Source of the DNA: an uncultured Collinsella sp.
GTDB lineage: Bacteria > Actinomycetota > Coriobacteriia > Coriobacteriales > Coriobacteriaceae
Length of the DNA stretch: 64,000 nucleotides
NCBI GenBank assembly: GCA_934643145.1
Contig: CAKUBM010000002.1
Location: 62,001-126,000 of the forward strand
Direction: 5' to 3'
The stretch's first letter is position 1, and each line of letters begins with the position of its first letter. The notes below the pieces were generated by a model. It did no database searches and was not told the origin of the DNA. It worked only from the letters and a program-made list of their open reading frames with translations. Positions 8,046-16,465 of this stretch are shown here, piece after piece. The position numbers were made by a program, and so were the translations under genes.

Positions 8046-9383
8046 ATGGAACTCAAATCGTGCACCTATGCAACCGTCACCACCTTGGGCGACTTTGGCC
8101 CCTGGATCAGCAAGGTTGTGCTCGACCTGCCGTGCACCGTGCGCGCCAACGACATTGACGCGCACTCCTTCCATATATATGTAGAGCGCCACGAGCGCTC
8201 GGGCGAGGTCCTGATGCGCAAGGAGCGCGGCGCCGACCACGCCGCGCCTTCTGTGGGCTACGTCGATGTGCTCGCCGCCTATCCGTGCGATGAGTGTGGC
8301 CGTAAGCTCGCCTTTGGCACCCACGTGGCGCTCGAGGTCGCCGAGCAGCGCCTGACCAAGACCATCGAGGGCGGCGTGATGGGCTCGCGCATGCTCGATG
8401 ACCAGCTGCGCATCACGCAGCTCGCAGCCCTTCCCGGCAACGACGGCGACGACCCCACCTGCGGTCTGGTCTTTGACGCCTGCCGCGGCGACATCTGCCC
8501 TGCGCTCAAAGGCTGGAGCAACGCCACGCAAAAGACCGCCGTCAATGGCATCGCACTCGAGTACGGCTTCTTTGAGCCGAGCTTTAAGGCCGAGGACTCG
8601 GCATGCTTCAATCCCTTCGCGCCCGAGGCCACAGTCGTGCCCCAAAAGGCTCCGCTCGTGGTGTATCTGCACGGCGCCGGCGAGGGCAAGGGCTCCACGC
8701 AGGGCGAGGGCGCCACGCGCGCCTATATCGGCAACCGCGTGACGGCCATCAGCCAGGCGCAGATTCAGCGCTATTTTGGCGGCTTTGCTTGGGTGCTCGT
8801 GCCGCAGTCGCCCACATTTTGGATGGACAACGGCGTCGAGCAGCTCGGCCACTCCAACCAGAGCATCTACTCCCCCGTGCTCAAGGCGCTCATTGACGAG
8901 TTTGTCGCCGAGCACGCCGACCGCATCGACACCGACCGCATCGTGGTCGCCGGCCTGTCCAACGGCGGCTTTATGACGCTGCGCCTGTGCGCCGACTACC
9001 CCGATTTCTTCGCCGCGGGCCTTCCCTGCTGCGCGCCGTGGTACAACGCCACGGACGAGGACGTCGCCGCCCTGGCCAAGACGCCGCTGTGGTTTACGCA
9101 CTCCAAGGGCGACGAGCTCGTGTCTCCGCAGGAGACCGTGCTGCCGCTCACGGCTCGTCTGCGCGCCGCCGGCGCCAACGTGCACCTCACGTACTTTAGC
9201 CATGTCGAGGACCTGACCGGGCGCTACCGCGAGGCCGACGGCTCGCCCAAGAAGACGTTCAACCATGGCGTGTGGATCCACCAATTCAACGACCTGTGTT
9301 ATCAAGACTTCGACGGGGGCAACGTACTCATCGACGGCGAACCGGTGGGCTGCTGGGAGTGGTCGGCCAGGGTCGACAGGTAA
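8046..9383 (+). CDS. Predicted esterase/peptidase (COG4099-like, Ig-like N-domain)
   Basis: 445 aa. The ATG at 8046 has AAAGGAGG 6 nt upstream. Residues 1-150 look like a beta-rich Ig-like domain. Residues from about 195 form an alpha/beta hydrolase: LVVYLHGAGEGKG (oxyanion region), GLSNGG (nucleophile Ser), HSKGDELVSP (acid) and a late His near NHGVWIH. This layout matches COG4099 predicted peptidases/esterases. No signal peptide is seen, so it is probably cytoplasmic. It diverges from the PTS gene and shares its operator region, which suggests that it removes an ester group from the same imported glycoside. The substrate is unknown. Confidence 0.8.
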   Translation: MELKSCTYATVTTLGDFGPWISKVVLDLPCTVRANDIDAHSFHIYVERHERSGEVLMRKERGADHAAPSVGYVDVLAAYPCDECGRKLAFGTHVALEVAEQRLTKTIEGGVMGSRMLDDQLRITQLAALPGNDGDDPTCGLVFDACRGDICPALKGWSNATQKTAVNGIALEYGFFEPSFKAEDSACFNPFAPEATVVPQKAPLVVYLHGAGEGKGSTQGEGATRAYIGNRVTAISQAQIQRYFGGFAWVLVPQSPTFWMDNGVEQLGHSNQSIYSPVLKALIDEFVAEHADRIDTDRIVVAGLSNGGFMTLRLCADYPDFFAAGLPCCAPWYNATDEDVAALAKTPLWFTHSKGDELVSPQETVLPLTARLRAAGANVHLTYFSHVEDLTGRYREADGSPKKTFNHGVWIHQFNDLCYQDFDGGNVLIDGEPVGCWEWSARVDR

Positions 9384-9396
9384 TCTTTCCCGGCGC

Positions 9397-9515
9397 GGGG
9401 ACCGGGGCTTAGTTTTGCAAACGTCCTCGGGCATGCATGGGTCGGCGCTTTGCGCTTCGCGCTGCGCCGACCCATGCCCCCTGCGGAATGTTTGCAAAAC
9501 TAAGCCCCGGTCCCC
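9397..9515. repeat. 119-bp long nested hairpin
   Basis: Outer arms 9397-9422 and 9490-9515 are perfect over 26 bp (GGGGACCGGGGCTTAG...). Inner arms 9435-9448 and 9464-9477 pair over 14 bp, and a small GCGC stem closes the middle. It starts 14 bp after the esterase stop. It may end transcription or insulate the DUF1593 gene; there is no T run. The remaining gap to 9647 holds nothing else I can name. Confidence 0.75.
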
Positions 9516-9647
9516 GCTGCGTTGACGTTGTTGTAGACCCTGGACGAGCGCTTCCGGCGGGCCGCCGGGTTGACGGCGATGAGGGCGTGGGGTCCCGTCT
9601 TGTCTTGCGCGTAACTGGCTGAAATGATTTTGGTTGGAGCTTTTCTT

Positions 9648-11159
9648 ATGTCCCAAAAGTTGACTCGGGTGATTGTTACTACTGATATGGAAGTCGATGA
9701 TATGAACTCGCTCGTTCATTTGGCTCTGTATCTTAACTTGCTTGATGTGCAGGCTGTGGTGTATACGGCTTCGCAGTATCACTTTCTTGGGGATGGCGTG
9801 CATACGCTCGGTGAGGTGAATCCGCATTGGCGGACCAAAGGGCGTCGCTCTTATGAGTGGGATGTTGTACCTCATGAGCCTGATCCGCTGGCTGGGGAGC
9901 TTTGTGAGTATCGGCCGTTTCCTGAGCATTGGATTGAGAGTCTTTGGAGCAACGAGTATGCTCAAGCTTGGCCGCAGCTGCAGGCGAATGCGGACGCTGC
10001 CGGTGAGCCGGCGTTTCCCACGCCGGCTCAGATGATTGAGCGTACGTTTGTAGGCAACGTTGCCTTTGAGGGTGATGTGCGCGCGGAGACTGAGGGCTCG
10101 CGCGTGATTGCTCAAGCGATTTTGGATGATGATCCGCGCACGCTTTGGCTGCTCAGTTGGGGCGGCATGAACACGATCGTTCGCGCCCTGATGAGTATTG
10201 CTGAGCGATATCGCGATACGCCTGAGTGGCCTTCTGTGCAGGAGCGCGTCTATCAGAAGGTACGCGTGATGGGCGTTGCCGATGGCGTGGGGCAGGACAA
10301 TTCTTGGCTCGACCATGGACGCGAGCTTTTTCCCGAGCTCATCTTTTGGTGCGTGCCCTATATGTACGGCGGCTACGTTGATGCCAGGATGGCTCAGCCC
10401 GATACGCTGCCGCTGTTTCAGGCTCCCTGGCCTGCACAGAATCTCACCCAAGGCAACGGCCCCCTTATGACGCGCTATATGCTCTACGGCGATGGCAAGG
10501 TGTACGAAAACGAGCCCGAGCGATTCCAGTTTGGCAAGCATGCCCGATTGGATTGGGGCTTGGAAGGCATGCCCGCAATGCAGTTTGAGCGCGGCGATTT
10601 TATGGCCGAGGGCGACAGCATGACCTATATCCCCCTGCTGCCGTTTGGCCTGCGTGGTATTGATAATCGTGACTTTGATACGCTGCTCGGCCGCATGTTT
10701 CTGGACGGACATCCCGATTCGGATGCGCCTGCCGGTTTTGCCGCTATGAGCGCGTCGGTGGAGGGCAACCCGAACCCATATCTGCGCGCCTACCAGGAAG
10801 ACTTCGCCGCCCGTGCGCAGTGGTGTGCCCACGAGCCCGCGGCCTGCTCGCATCCGGCGTATGTTGCCGAGATCATGGACGACCGCAGCGCCACAGCCGG
10901 CGAGCAGGTTGCCCTTGCGGCGACCGTCATCGACCCCGACGGCAAGGGCTTCGACGCGCATTGGGATGTCGCCATAGGGCCATCGAACTATGCAGGCGCC
11001 CAAGACCTGCCGCTGTGGCAGGAATGCGCGGCGGACGCCACGTTCACCGTACCCGCCGACGCGCAACCCGGTGACCGCTTCGTGCTCACCCTTACCGTGC
11101 AAACGCATGCCGAGCGCCCTTGCACCCGCTATGCCCAGGTCGCTATTACTGTCGCGTAG
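9648..11159 (+). CDS. DUF1593 nucleoside-hydrolase-like protein (Sde182-like)
   Basis: 503 aa from the ATG at 9648, chosen because GGAG lies 8 nt upstream; the in-frame ATG at 9624 lacks one. The N-terminal domain starts RVIVTTDMEVDDMNSL, the DUF1593 variant of the nucleoside hydrolase Asp cluster, and includes LWLLSWGGMNT. The C-terminal about 90 residues (from DRSATAGEQ) form an Ig-like domain like that of the cellulose-binding protein Sde182. The protein lacks a signal peptide. The family occurs beside plant glycan enzymes. Codon use shifts within the gene, T-ending in the first half and C-ending in the second, which suggests a mosaic. The reaction is unknown. Confidence 0.8.
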   Translation: MSQKLTRVIVTTDMEVDDMNSLVHLALYLNLLDVQAVVYTASQYHFLGDGVHTLGEVNPHWRTKGRRSYEWDVVPHEPDPLAGELCEYRPFPEHWIESLWSNEYAQAWPQLQANADAAGEPAFPTPAQMIERTFVGNVAFEGDVRAETEGSRVIAQAILDDDPRTLWLLSWGGMNTIVRALMSIAERYRDTPEWPSVQERVYQKVRVMGVADGVGQDNSWLDHGRELFPELIFWCVPYMYGGYVDARMAQPDTLPLFQAPWPAQNLTQGNGPLMTRYMLYGDGKVYENEPERFQFGKHARLDWGLEGMPAMQFERGDFMAEGDSMTYIPLLPFGLRGIDNRDFDTLLGRMFLDGHPDSDAPAGFAAMSASVEGNPNPYLRAYQEDFAARAQWCAHEPAACSHPAYVAEIMDDRSATAGEQVALAATVIDPDGKGFDAHWDVAIGPSNYAGAQDLPLWQECAADATFTVPADAQPGDRFVLTLTVQTHAERPCTRYAQVAITVA

Positions 11160-11175
11160 CAGGCGACAGGCCCAC

Positions 11176-11226
11176 ATTCGGCAAAGACTGTCTCCAACGA
11201 CTAGTCGTTTAAGAACGTCCCCGATG
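11176..11226. repeat. Dispersed repeat with ACGACTAGTCGT palindrome
   Basis: Contains GGCAAAGACTGTC, then the 12-bp palindrome ACGACTAGTCGT, then TTAAGAACGTCCCC. The same order recurs near 57392-57434 and in part at 19924 and 61040. It is intergenic, 3' of the DUF1593 gene. Confidence 0.65.
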
Positions 11227-11236
11227 ACTACCCGAA

Positions 11237-11304
11237 AGTTGCGGTGGAATAGTTCCTGTTTGGGCCTCTAAGGCCGCCATTTAGGAACTATTTCACCGCA
11301 AGTT
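11237..11304. repeat. Hairpin repeat, AGTTGCGGTG family (copy 3)
   Basis: Arms 11237-11257 and 11283-11304 pair with few mismatches and match the copy at 4468-4534 in the arms, but not in the loop. The rest of the gap up to 11433 holds only the promoter region of the zinc-ribbon operon. Confidence 0.7.
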
Positions 11305-11433
11305 ATTTGGGGATGAAAAATGGGCCATGTGTCCCAGTTGTGGAGACTCGTTGAGCCGTCTGGGTATCGTGAAAGATCGCGCGCTCCCCCATCATTAAAA
11401 GTGACACACGCTACCTGTTGATGGGAGGCAACC

Positions 11434-12171
11434 ATGGGCTTCTTTGACAAGATGTTCGAGAAGAAAGAGTGCGCGATTTGCGGTACCGAGCTAGGACTTC
11501 TAGGTAAGACCAAGATCAACGAAGGCTACCTGTGCAAAGAATGCGTCGGCAAGCTCTCCCCCTTCTTTGGCGGTTATCGCTCTAGCACCGCGGACGACAT
11601 TCGCGAGCAGCTCGCCTACCGCGAGGCCAATGCCGAGCGCTTGGCATCGTTCAATCCCACGCGAACGCTCTCGGCCGGACGCACCAATATTATGCTCGAC
11701 GAGGACGCGGGCCTGCTGATCATTACCTCGCAGACGCGCTGGCGCGACGCCAACCCCGACATCATCGAGTTTTCGCAGGTGCTCGGCTGCGATATGGATA
11801 TCGATGAGCACCGCACCGAGATCTATCGCGAGACCAAGGACGGCGAGCGCGAGAGTTATGACCCGCCGCGCTACGACCTGGATTACGACTTCAATCTGAC
11901 CATTCACGTCAACACGCCGTACTTTACCGAGATCGACCTGCGCGTGAACGACTCCACCATTGAGCAGCGCGGGTCCATCGAGTACCGCGAGGCCAAACGT
12001 CAGGCAACCGAAGTCCGCGACGCACTGGTACAGCTGCGTCAGGAGACGCGCGACAGCGTCGTTGCCGCCAAGGCCCCCAAGACCGCGGTCACTTGCCCCT
12101 TCTGCGGTGCCACCACCATTCCCGATGCCAGCGGGCGCTGCGAATACTGCGGCGGCGCCATCGGCGCCTAG
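11434..12171 (+). CDS. DUF4428 zinc-ribbon protein
   Basis: 245 aa, start behind GGGAGG. The N-terminus carries a four-Cys knuckle (C13, C16, C34, C37) typical of DUF4428. A central beta-rich region (about 65-190) resembles a PH-like or DUF4429-type fold; this is only an impression. The C-terminal 30 residues form a second ribbon (CPFCG and CEYCGG). It is the first gene of a plus-strand run with the TFIIB-type ribbon (24-bp gap) and SPFH genes, so the three probably form one operon. Such zinc-ribbon plus SPFH sets are linked to membrane stress in Bacillus (ydjG-ydjI). Confidence 0.85.
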   Translation: MGFFDKMFEKKECAICGTELGLLGKTKINEGYLCKECVGKLSPFFGGYRSSTADDIREQLAYREANAERLASFNPTRTLSAGRTNIMLDEDAGLLIITSQTRWRDANPDIIEFSQVLGCDMDIDEHRTEIYRETKDGERESYDPPRYDLDYDFNLTIHVNTPYFTEIDLRVNDSTIEQRGSIEYREAKRQATEVRDALVQLRQETRDSVVAAKAPKTAVTCPFCGATTIPDASGRCEYCGGAIGA

Positions 12172-12195
12172 CTCCCGGCACGGAAAGGACCGATC

Positions 12196-13518
12196 ATGGC
12201 CTTCGAAAGCGTCAACTATCAGTGCCCCGCGTGTGGCGGCCCGCTGCATTTTGCCAGCGCCGAGCAAAAGCTCGTCTGCGACTACTGCGACTCGCGTTTT
12301 GAAGTCGAAGAAGTCGAGGCTCTCTATCGCGAGCGCCAGGACAAGGCAGATGCCAAAGCCGATGCGGCGGCCGCAACATCCAAGCCTGCATCCGACGATG
12401 CGGTGCAGGAGCTTGCCGAAAACGCCGGCTATATCTGCTCGTCGTGTGGCGCCGAGCTGATCTCGGACGGCACCGTCGCCGTCACCACCTGCCCGTACTG
12501 CGGCAATCCCGCCGTGGCACCCGGCCAGCTCTCGGGCGACTTCTCCCCCGACCTGGTGATTCCGTTTAAGCTCGGGCGCGACGACGTCATGACCGCACTC
12601 AAGGAGCACTACAAGGGCAAGATCTTGCTGCCCAAGAGCTTTGTCACCGGCAACCACATCGACGAGGTCCAAGGCGTCTATGTTCCGTTTTGGCTCTACG
12701 GCGCTCGCGTAGACGGCGAAGTGTACTTTGGCGCAACCAACGAGACCGTGACTGAAGAATCCGACCGTACCGTCACGACCACCGACCACTACGATGCCTA
12801 CCGTAAGGGCAATATCTCGTTTGAGCGCGTGCCCGTCGACGGATCGTCCAAGATGCCCGACGGCCACATGGACGCCATCGAGCCGTTTGACTACGACGCG
12901 CTGCGCCCGTTCTCGGTCGCCTACATGCCCGGCTACATCGCCAACCGCTACGACGAAGACTGCGAAACCTGCAAGGCGCGTGCCGAGCGCCGCATGGAGG
13001 AGAGCACGATCTCGGCCCTGCGCGAGACCGTTGTCGACGAATACGACGACGCCACCGTCGAAAGCAAGCAGCTCGACTACACCTGGGAAGACAGCGACTA
13101 CGCCCTGTTCCCCGTCTGGATGCTCTCCACCTCGTGGAACGGCAAGAGCTACCTGTTTGCCATGAACGGCCAGACCGGCCGCATGGTCGGCGAGCTCCCC
13201 TGCTCCAAGCCCAAGCTCATCATCGCCTCGCTGCTGTTCTTTGTGATCGGATTTGTCCTCTCCCAGATTCTCTTTATGGGCGAATACGCCTTCGATCCGG
13301 ATTACCTCACCTTTGATATCGAGGGCATCCTCATCAACATCGTGGCGCCGCTGATCATCGTGATCATCGGAGACGTGCTGCTGGTAAGCCAGCTCAAGAC
13401 GGCCAACGAGGCGACCCACGCCGACGAGTACTGCGGCGAGCTCGACCTGGTCGAGAAGCACGACACCTTCAGCCACACCGAGACCACCGTTGTCATGAAG
13501 GACAACAAGGACGATTAA
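12196..13518 (+). CDS. TFIIB-type zinc-ribbon membrane protein (YdjG-like)
   Basis: 440 aa, GGAAAGGACC before the ATG. Two zinc ribbons occupy the N-terminus (CPACGG...CDYCDS at 10-33, then CSSCG...CPYCGN at about 80-102). A soluble beta-rich region follows. Two hydrophobic helices (about 335-357 and 375-396) anchor it, and a short tail ends in KDNKDD. The layout matches B. subtilis YdjG-type proteins, which work with the SPFH protein YdjI and PspA-like YdjF at the membrane. The SPFH gene is 48 bp downstream. No pspA homologue is in this window. Confidence 0.85.
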   Translation: MAFESVNYQCPACGGPLHFASAEQKLVCDYCDSRFEVEEVEALYRERQDKADAKADAAAATSKPASDDAVQELAENAGYICSSCGAELISDGTVAVTTCPYCGNPAVAPGQLSGDFSPDLVIPFKLGRDDVMTALKEHYKGKILLPKSFVTGNHIDEVQGVYVPFWLYGARVDGEVYFGATNETVTEESDRTVTTTDHYDAYRKGNISFERVPVDGSSKMPDGHMDAIEPFDYDALRPFSVAYMPGYIANRYDEDCETCKARAERRMEESTISALRETVVDEYDDATVESKQLDYTWEDSDYALFPVWMLSTSWNGKSYLFAMNGQTGRMVGELPCSKPKLIIASLLFFVIGFVLSQILFMGEYAFDPDYLTFDIEGILINIVAPLIIVIIGDVLLVSQLKTANEATHADEYCGELDLVEKHDTFSHTETTVVMKDNKDD

Positions 13519-13566
13519 CCATTCTGACCAATACCACCCCGACTTTAACGAGAAAGGAAGATCACC

Positions 13567-14808
13567 ATGGGACTCTTGAAAGCTGGATTGGGAGCTGCCG
13601 GCGGCGTCATGGCCGACCAGTGGAAGGAATTTATCTATTGCGAATCGATGCCCGCTGACGTCTTGGCCTGCAAGGGCGTCAAGCGCACCGGCGGCCGCAG
13701 CTCCAACACGCACGGCGAGGACAACGTCATCTCCAACGGTTCCGTCATCGCCGTCAACGACGGCCAGGGCATGCTCGTGGTGCAAAACGGCAAGATCATC
13801 GAGGTCGCGCTTGAACCCGGCGAGTTCGTCTTCGATACCGGCAGCGAGCCGAGCGTCTTTAGCGGCAACCTGGGCGACTCCATCAAGGAGACCTTCGCCA
13901 ATATCGGCAGCCGCTTTACCTTCGGCGGCGATGCGGGCAAGGACCAGCGCGTCTACTTTATCAACACCAAGGAGATCATCGGCAACAAGTACGGCACCGC
14001 CTCGCCCGTGCCCTTCCGCGTGGTCGACAACAATATTGGCCTGGACGTCGACATCTCCGTGCGCTGCAACGGCGAGTATTCGTACCGCATCACCAACCCG
14101 CTGCTGTTCTACACCAATGTGTGCGGCAACGTAACCGATAGCTACACGCGCGACAAGATCGACAGCCAGCTCAAGTCCGAGCTGCTCACCGCCCTGCAGC
14201 CCGCCTTTGCCAAGATCTCGGAGATGGGCATCCGCTACAGCGCCATCCCCGGCCACACCACCGAGCTCGCCCGCGCGCTCAACGAAGTCCTCTCCGCTGA
14301 CTGGCGCGACCTGCGCGGCGTCGAGATCGTGAGCTTTGGCGTCAACTCCATCGCCGCCTCGCAAGAAGACGAGCAGATGATCAAGGACCTGCAGAAGGCC
14401 GCGGTCATGCGCGACCCCACCATGGCGGCCGCCAATATCGCCAGCGCCCAGAGCGACGCGATGCGCGCGGCAGCGGCCAACCCCAACGGCGCGATGGCCG
14501 GCTTTATGGGCATGGGCATGGCAGGCGGCATGGGTGGCATGAACGCCAGTCAGCTGTTTGCCGCCGGCCAGGCACAGCAGCAGGCCGCCCCGCAGCCGGC
14601 ACCTGCCCCCGCCCCCGCACCGGCTCCCGCCGCCGCGCCCGCGGCCGGCACGTGGACCTGCAGCTGCGGCGCCACCAACACCGGCAAGTTCTGCCCCGAG
14701 TGTGGCAGCCCCGCACCCGCCCCGGCGCCGGCCAAGTGGTTCTGCCCCAACTGCGGCAGCGAAAACGGCGGCAAGTTCTGCAGCAACTGCGGAACACCCA
14801 GGCCCTAG
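13567..14808 (+). CDS. SPFH-domain protein with double zinc ribbon (YdjI-like)
   Basis: 413 aa behind AGAAAGGAAG. Residues 1-300 form an SPFH/virion-core-like domain (MADQWKEFIYCE, VVQNGKIIEVALEPGEFVFD). A Met/Gly-rich linker and a Pro/Ala tract (about 340-365) lead to two C-terminal zinc ribbons (CSCGATNTGKFCPECG and CPNCGSENGGKFCSNCG). This is the B. subtilis YdjI layout. SPFH proteins oligomerise on membranes; in Bacillus YdjI helps recruit the PspA homologue. It ends the three-gene zinc-ribbon operon. Confidence 0.9.
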   Translation: MGLLKAGLGAAGGVMADQWKEFIYCESMPADVLACKGVKRTGGRSSNTHGEDNVISNGSVIAVNDGQGMLVVQNGKIIEVALEPGEFVFDTGSEPSVFSGNLGDSIKETFANIGSRFTFGGDAGKDQRVYFINTKEIIGNKYGTASPVPFRVVDNNIGLDVDISVRCNGEYSYRITNPLLFYTNVCGNVTDSYTRDKIDSQLKSELLTALQPAFAKISEMGIRYSAIPGHTTELARALNEVLSADWRDLRGVEIVSFGVNSIAASQEDEQMIKDLQKAAVMRDPTMAAANIASAQSDAMRAAAANPNGAMAGFMGMGMAGGMGGMNASQLFAAGQAQQQAAPQPAPAPAPAPAPAAAPAAGTWTCSCGATNTGKFCPECGSPAPAPAPAKWFCPNCGSENGGKFCSNCGTPRP

Positions 14809-14888
14809 CCCCTCTATCTGGTAATTGGCGGGGGATCCGCCACCCCCGCTCCTGCTTCTATGGGTTTCGTTCGATTAAGGAGGACACC

Positions 14889-15734
14889 ATGAAGACAACG
14901 TTCAAAAAGTCCGTACTCGCATTCCTGACATGCGTCTTGGCGCTCGCCTTTGCCCTGACGGGCTGCAGCGGCGGCGGTGGCAAGGATCCCAAGGCCAACT
15001 TCGTCGGCAGCTGGGAGCTCTCGGGAGGAACCCTGGAGGGCGAAGAGCTGACCGATGAGTACATGAAGATGCTCGAGGATTGGGGTGTCCACTGCGTCCT
15101 GATTCTCGATGAGGACGGCACAGGCGCCCTCGACCTGTTCCTTGAGGTTGTCGACCTTAAATGGGAGGCAAAGGACGCCACCACCGTAACGATCACCGCC
15201 GAAGACGAGTCGCACGACATGAAGCTCAAGGACGGCAAACTCATCCTCGAAGAGGATGACGGCAATCTTGTCTTCACCAAGTCCGACAAGGATCTGTCCG
15301 GCACGGTGAAGAAGGATCGCGAGGCTGCCGAAAAGGAAGAGGAGATCGATGAGGCCGTCGAAGACGACGACGTCCAGAGTGTCGAAATCTCCCCCGCCGT
15401 CACCGTCGCCGATGACGATCTGTGCACCATCACCATCACCGAGAAGTTCAAGGACGACTGGGGCGACATCGGCTTTGTCGTCAACATCACCAACAAGAGC
15501 GACAAGGACCTGACCTTCTACGCTCCCAGCGGTAAGACCAACGTCAACGGCACCATGAAGGAACCCTGGTTCTCGGCTCACCTGATGCCCGGCACCAACG
15601 CCACCGAGGAATTCACGTTCTCGAACGGCGCGCTCGATAGCCTCGACGACCTGGTCAACACGACCATCGGCATCGACGCCTACCTGACCGATTCCTACGA
15701 GGACGTCGCCTCCTACAGCGCAACCATCGCGTAA
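14889..15734 (+). CDS. Putative lipoprotein with DUF4352-like C-domain
   Basis: 281 aa. AAGGAGG sits 6 nt before the ATG. Signal peptide of about 23 residues with lipobox LTGC, then a Gly-rich linker. An N-terminal lipocalin-like small domain (FVGSWELSGG...LDEDGTG) is followed by an acidic, Lys/Glu-rich helix (about 135-160) and a C-terminal beta-sandwich (VNITNKSDKDLTFY) reminiscent of DUF4352/DUF5067-type domains. It follows the SPFH gene by 80 bp and may be cotranscribed, which would put it at the outer face of the same membrane system. Ligand unknown. Confidence 0.8.
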   Translation: MKTTFKKSVLAFLTCVLALAFALTGCSGGGGKDPKANFVGSWELSGGTLEGEELTDEYMKMLEDWGVHCVLILDEDGTGALDLFLEVVDLKWEAKDATTVTITAEDESHDMKLKDGKLILEEDDGNLVFTKSDKDLSGTVKKDREAAEKEEEIDEAVEDDDVQSVEISPAVTVADDDLCTITITEKFKDDWGDIGFVVNITNKSDKDLTFYAPSGKTNVNGTMKEPWFSAHLMPGTNATEEFTFSNGALDSLDDLVNTTIGIDAYLTDSYEDVASYSATIA

Positions 15735-15784
15735 CGGCAGACCACGACAGCCGCGGATTGGCGGACACATCCGCGCACATGCCA

Positions 15785-15819
15785 GACGGGGCCGCAGGAG
15801 TTGATCCTGCGGCCCCGTC
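15785..15819. terminator. Bidirectional terminator hairpin
   Basis: GACGGGGCCGCAGGA (15785-15799) pairs perfectly with its complement at 15805-15819 around the loop GTTGA. It lies between the convergent lipoprotein and response-regulator genes and probably serves both. Confidence 0.8.
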
Positions 15820-15844
15820 GCTTTGCGCCGATAGGTAACGGGCG

Positions 15845-16465
15845 CTAGCGCTCCATATTGGGGACGATGCTGCCTTCGGTCACCGCGTGCACGGCCAGGC
15901 GCATGATGTTGTCGTAGCCGGTCTTGTTGAGAATCTCCGAGATACGGCGCTTAATCGTGCCCTCGCTCATAAACAACTCGGCCGCAATCTCGCGACGGCT
16001 CTTGCCTTCGCAGGCAAGGCGCAAGATCGACAGCTCAACGTCGTCGAGGGCCGCCGTGCCCGAAAAGATGCTCTCGGGCGGCTTGGGAAACGTGCAGTAG
16101 CCCGCCAACGTGGAGCGCATCACGGCAAAGAGCTCATCGATGCCGACGTTCTTGTACACAAAGCTGTCGACGCCCGCCTCGCGCGCCTGATCCACAAACG
16201 TAATCTCGGGCATGCCCGTCATGATAACGATGCGGCACTCGGGCAGCCGCTCTTTGATGCGCGCCGCCGCCACGATGCCGTTGGAATCGTGCTCGGTGCA
16301 CACGTCCATCAAAATCATGTCCGGATGCTCCTTGAGCGCGACGTCCAAGGCATCTGAGGCATCGGCGATGGCGGCAACAACGGTCATGTCGGGCTGATCA
16401 CCAACGGAGCGTGCGAGGCTCTCGCGCAGAATGGCCTGGTCTTCGACAATAAGGATACGAATCAT
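15845..16465 (-). CDS. NarL/FixJ-type response regulator
   Basis: 206 aa. Receiver domain with acidic pocket (E8, D9), phospho-acceptor Asp54 in MILMDV, Thr in IVIMTG and Lys in SFVYKN. C-terminal LuxR/GerE helix-turn-helix (about 140-195; ILRLACEGKSRREIAAELFMSEGTIKRRI). The ATG at 16465 follows AAAGGAG and overlaps the kinase stop by 4 bp, so the pair is translationally coupled. It is the last gene of a three-gene sensory operon. Target genes cannot be told from the sequence. Confidence 0.92.
   Translation of the reverse strand: MIRILIVEDQAILRESLARSVGDQPDMTVVAAIADASDALDVALKEHPDMILMDVCTEHDSNGIVAAARIKERLPECRIVIMTGMPEITFVDQAREAGVDSFVYKNVGIDELFAVMRSTLAGYCTFPKPPESIFSGTAALDDVELSILRLACEGKSRREIAAELFMSEGTIKRRISEILNKTGYDNIMRLAVHAVTEGSIVPNMER

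Noticed and set aside
8016..11177. A 1053-codon open frame on the minus strand
   Set aside because: It runs antisense through the esterase and DUF1593 genes and through the large hairpin. Basic, low-complexity protein with no family features; a high-GC shadow.
11500..14364. A 954-codon open frame on the minus strand
   Set aside because: Antisense shadow of the DUF4428, zinc-ribbon and SPFH genes, all of which have clear motifs and ribosome binding sites on the plus strand.
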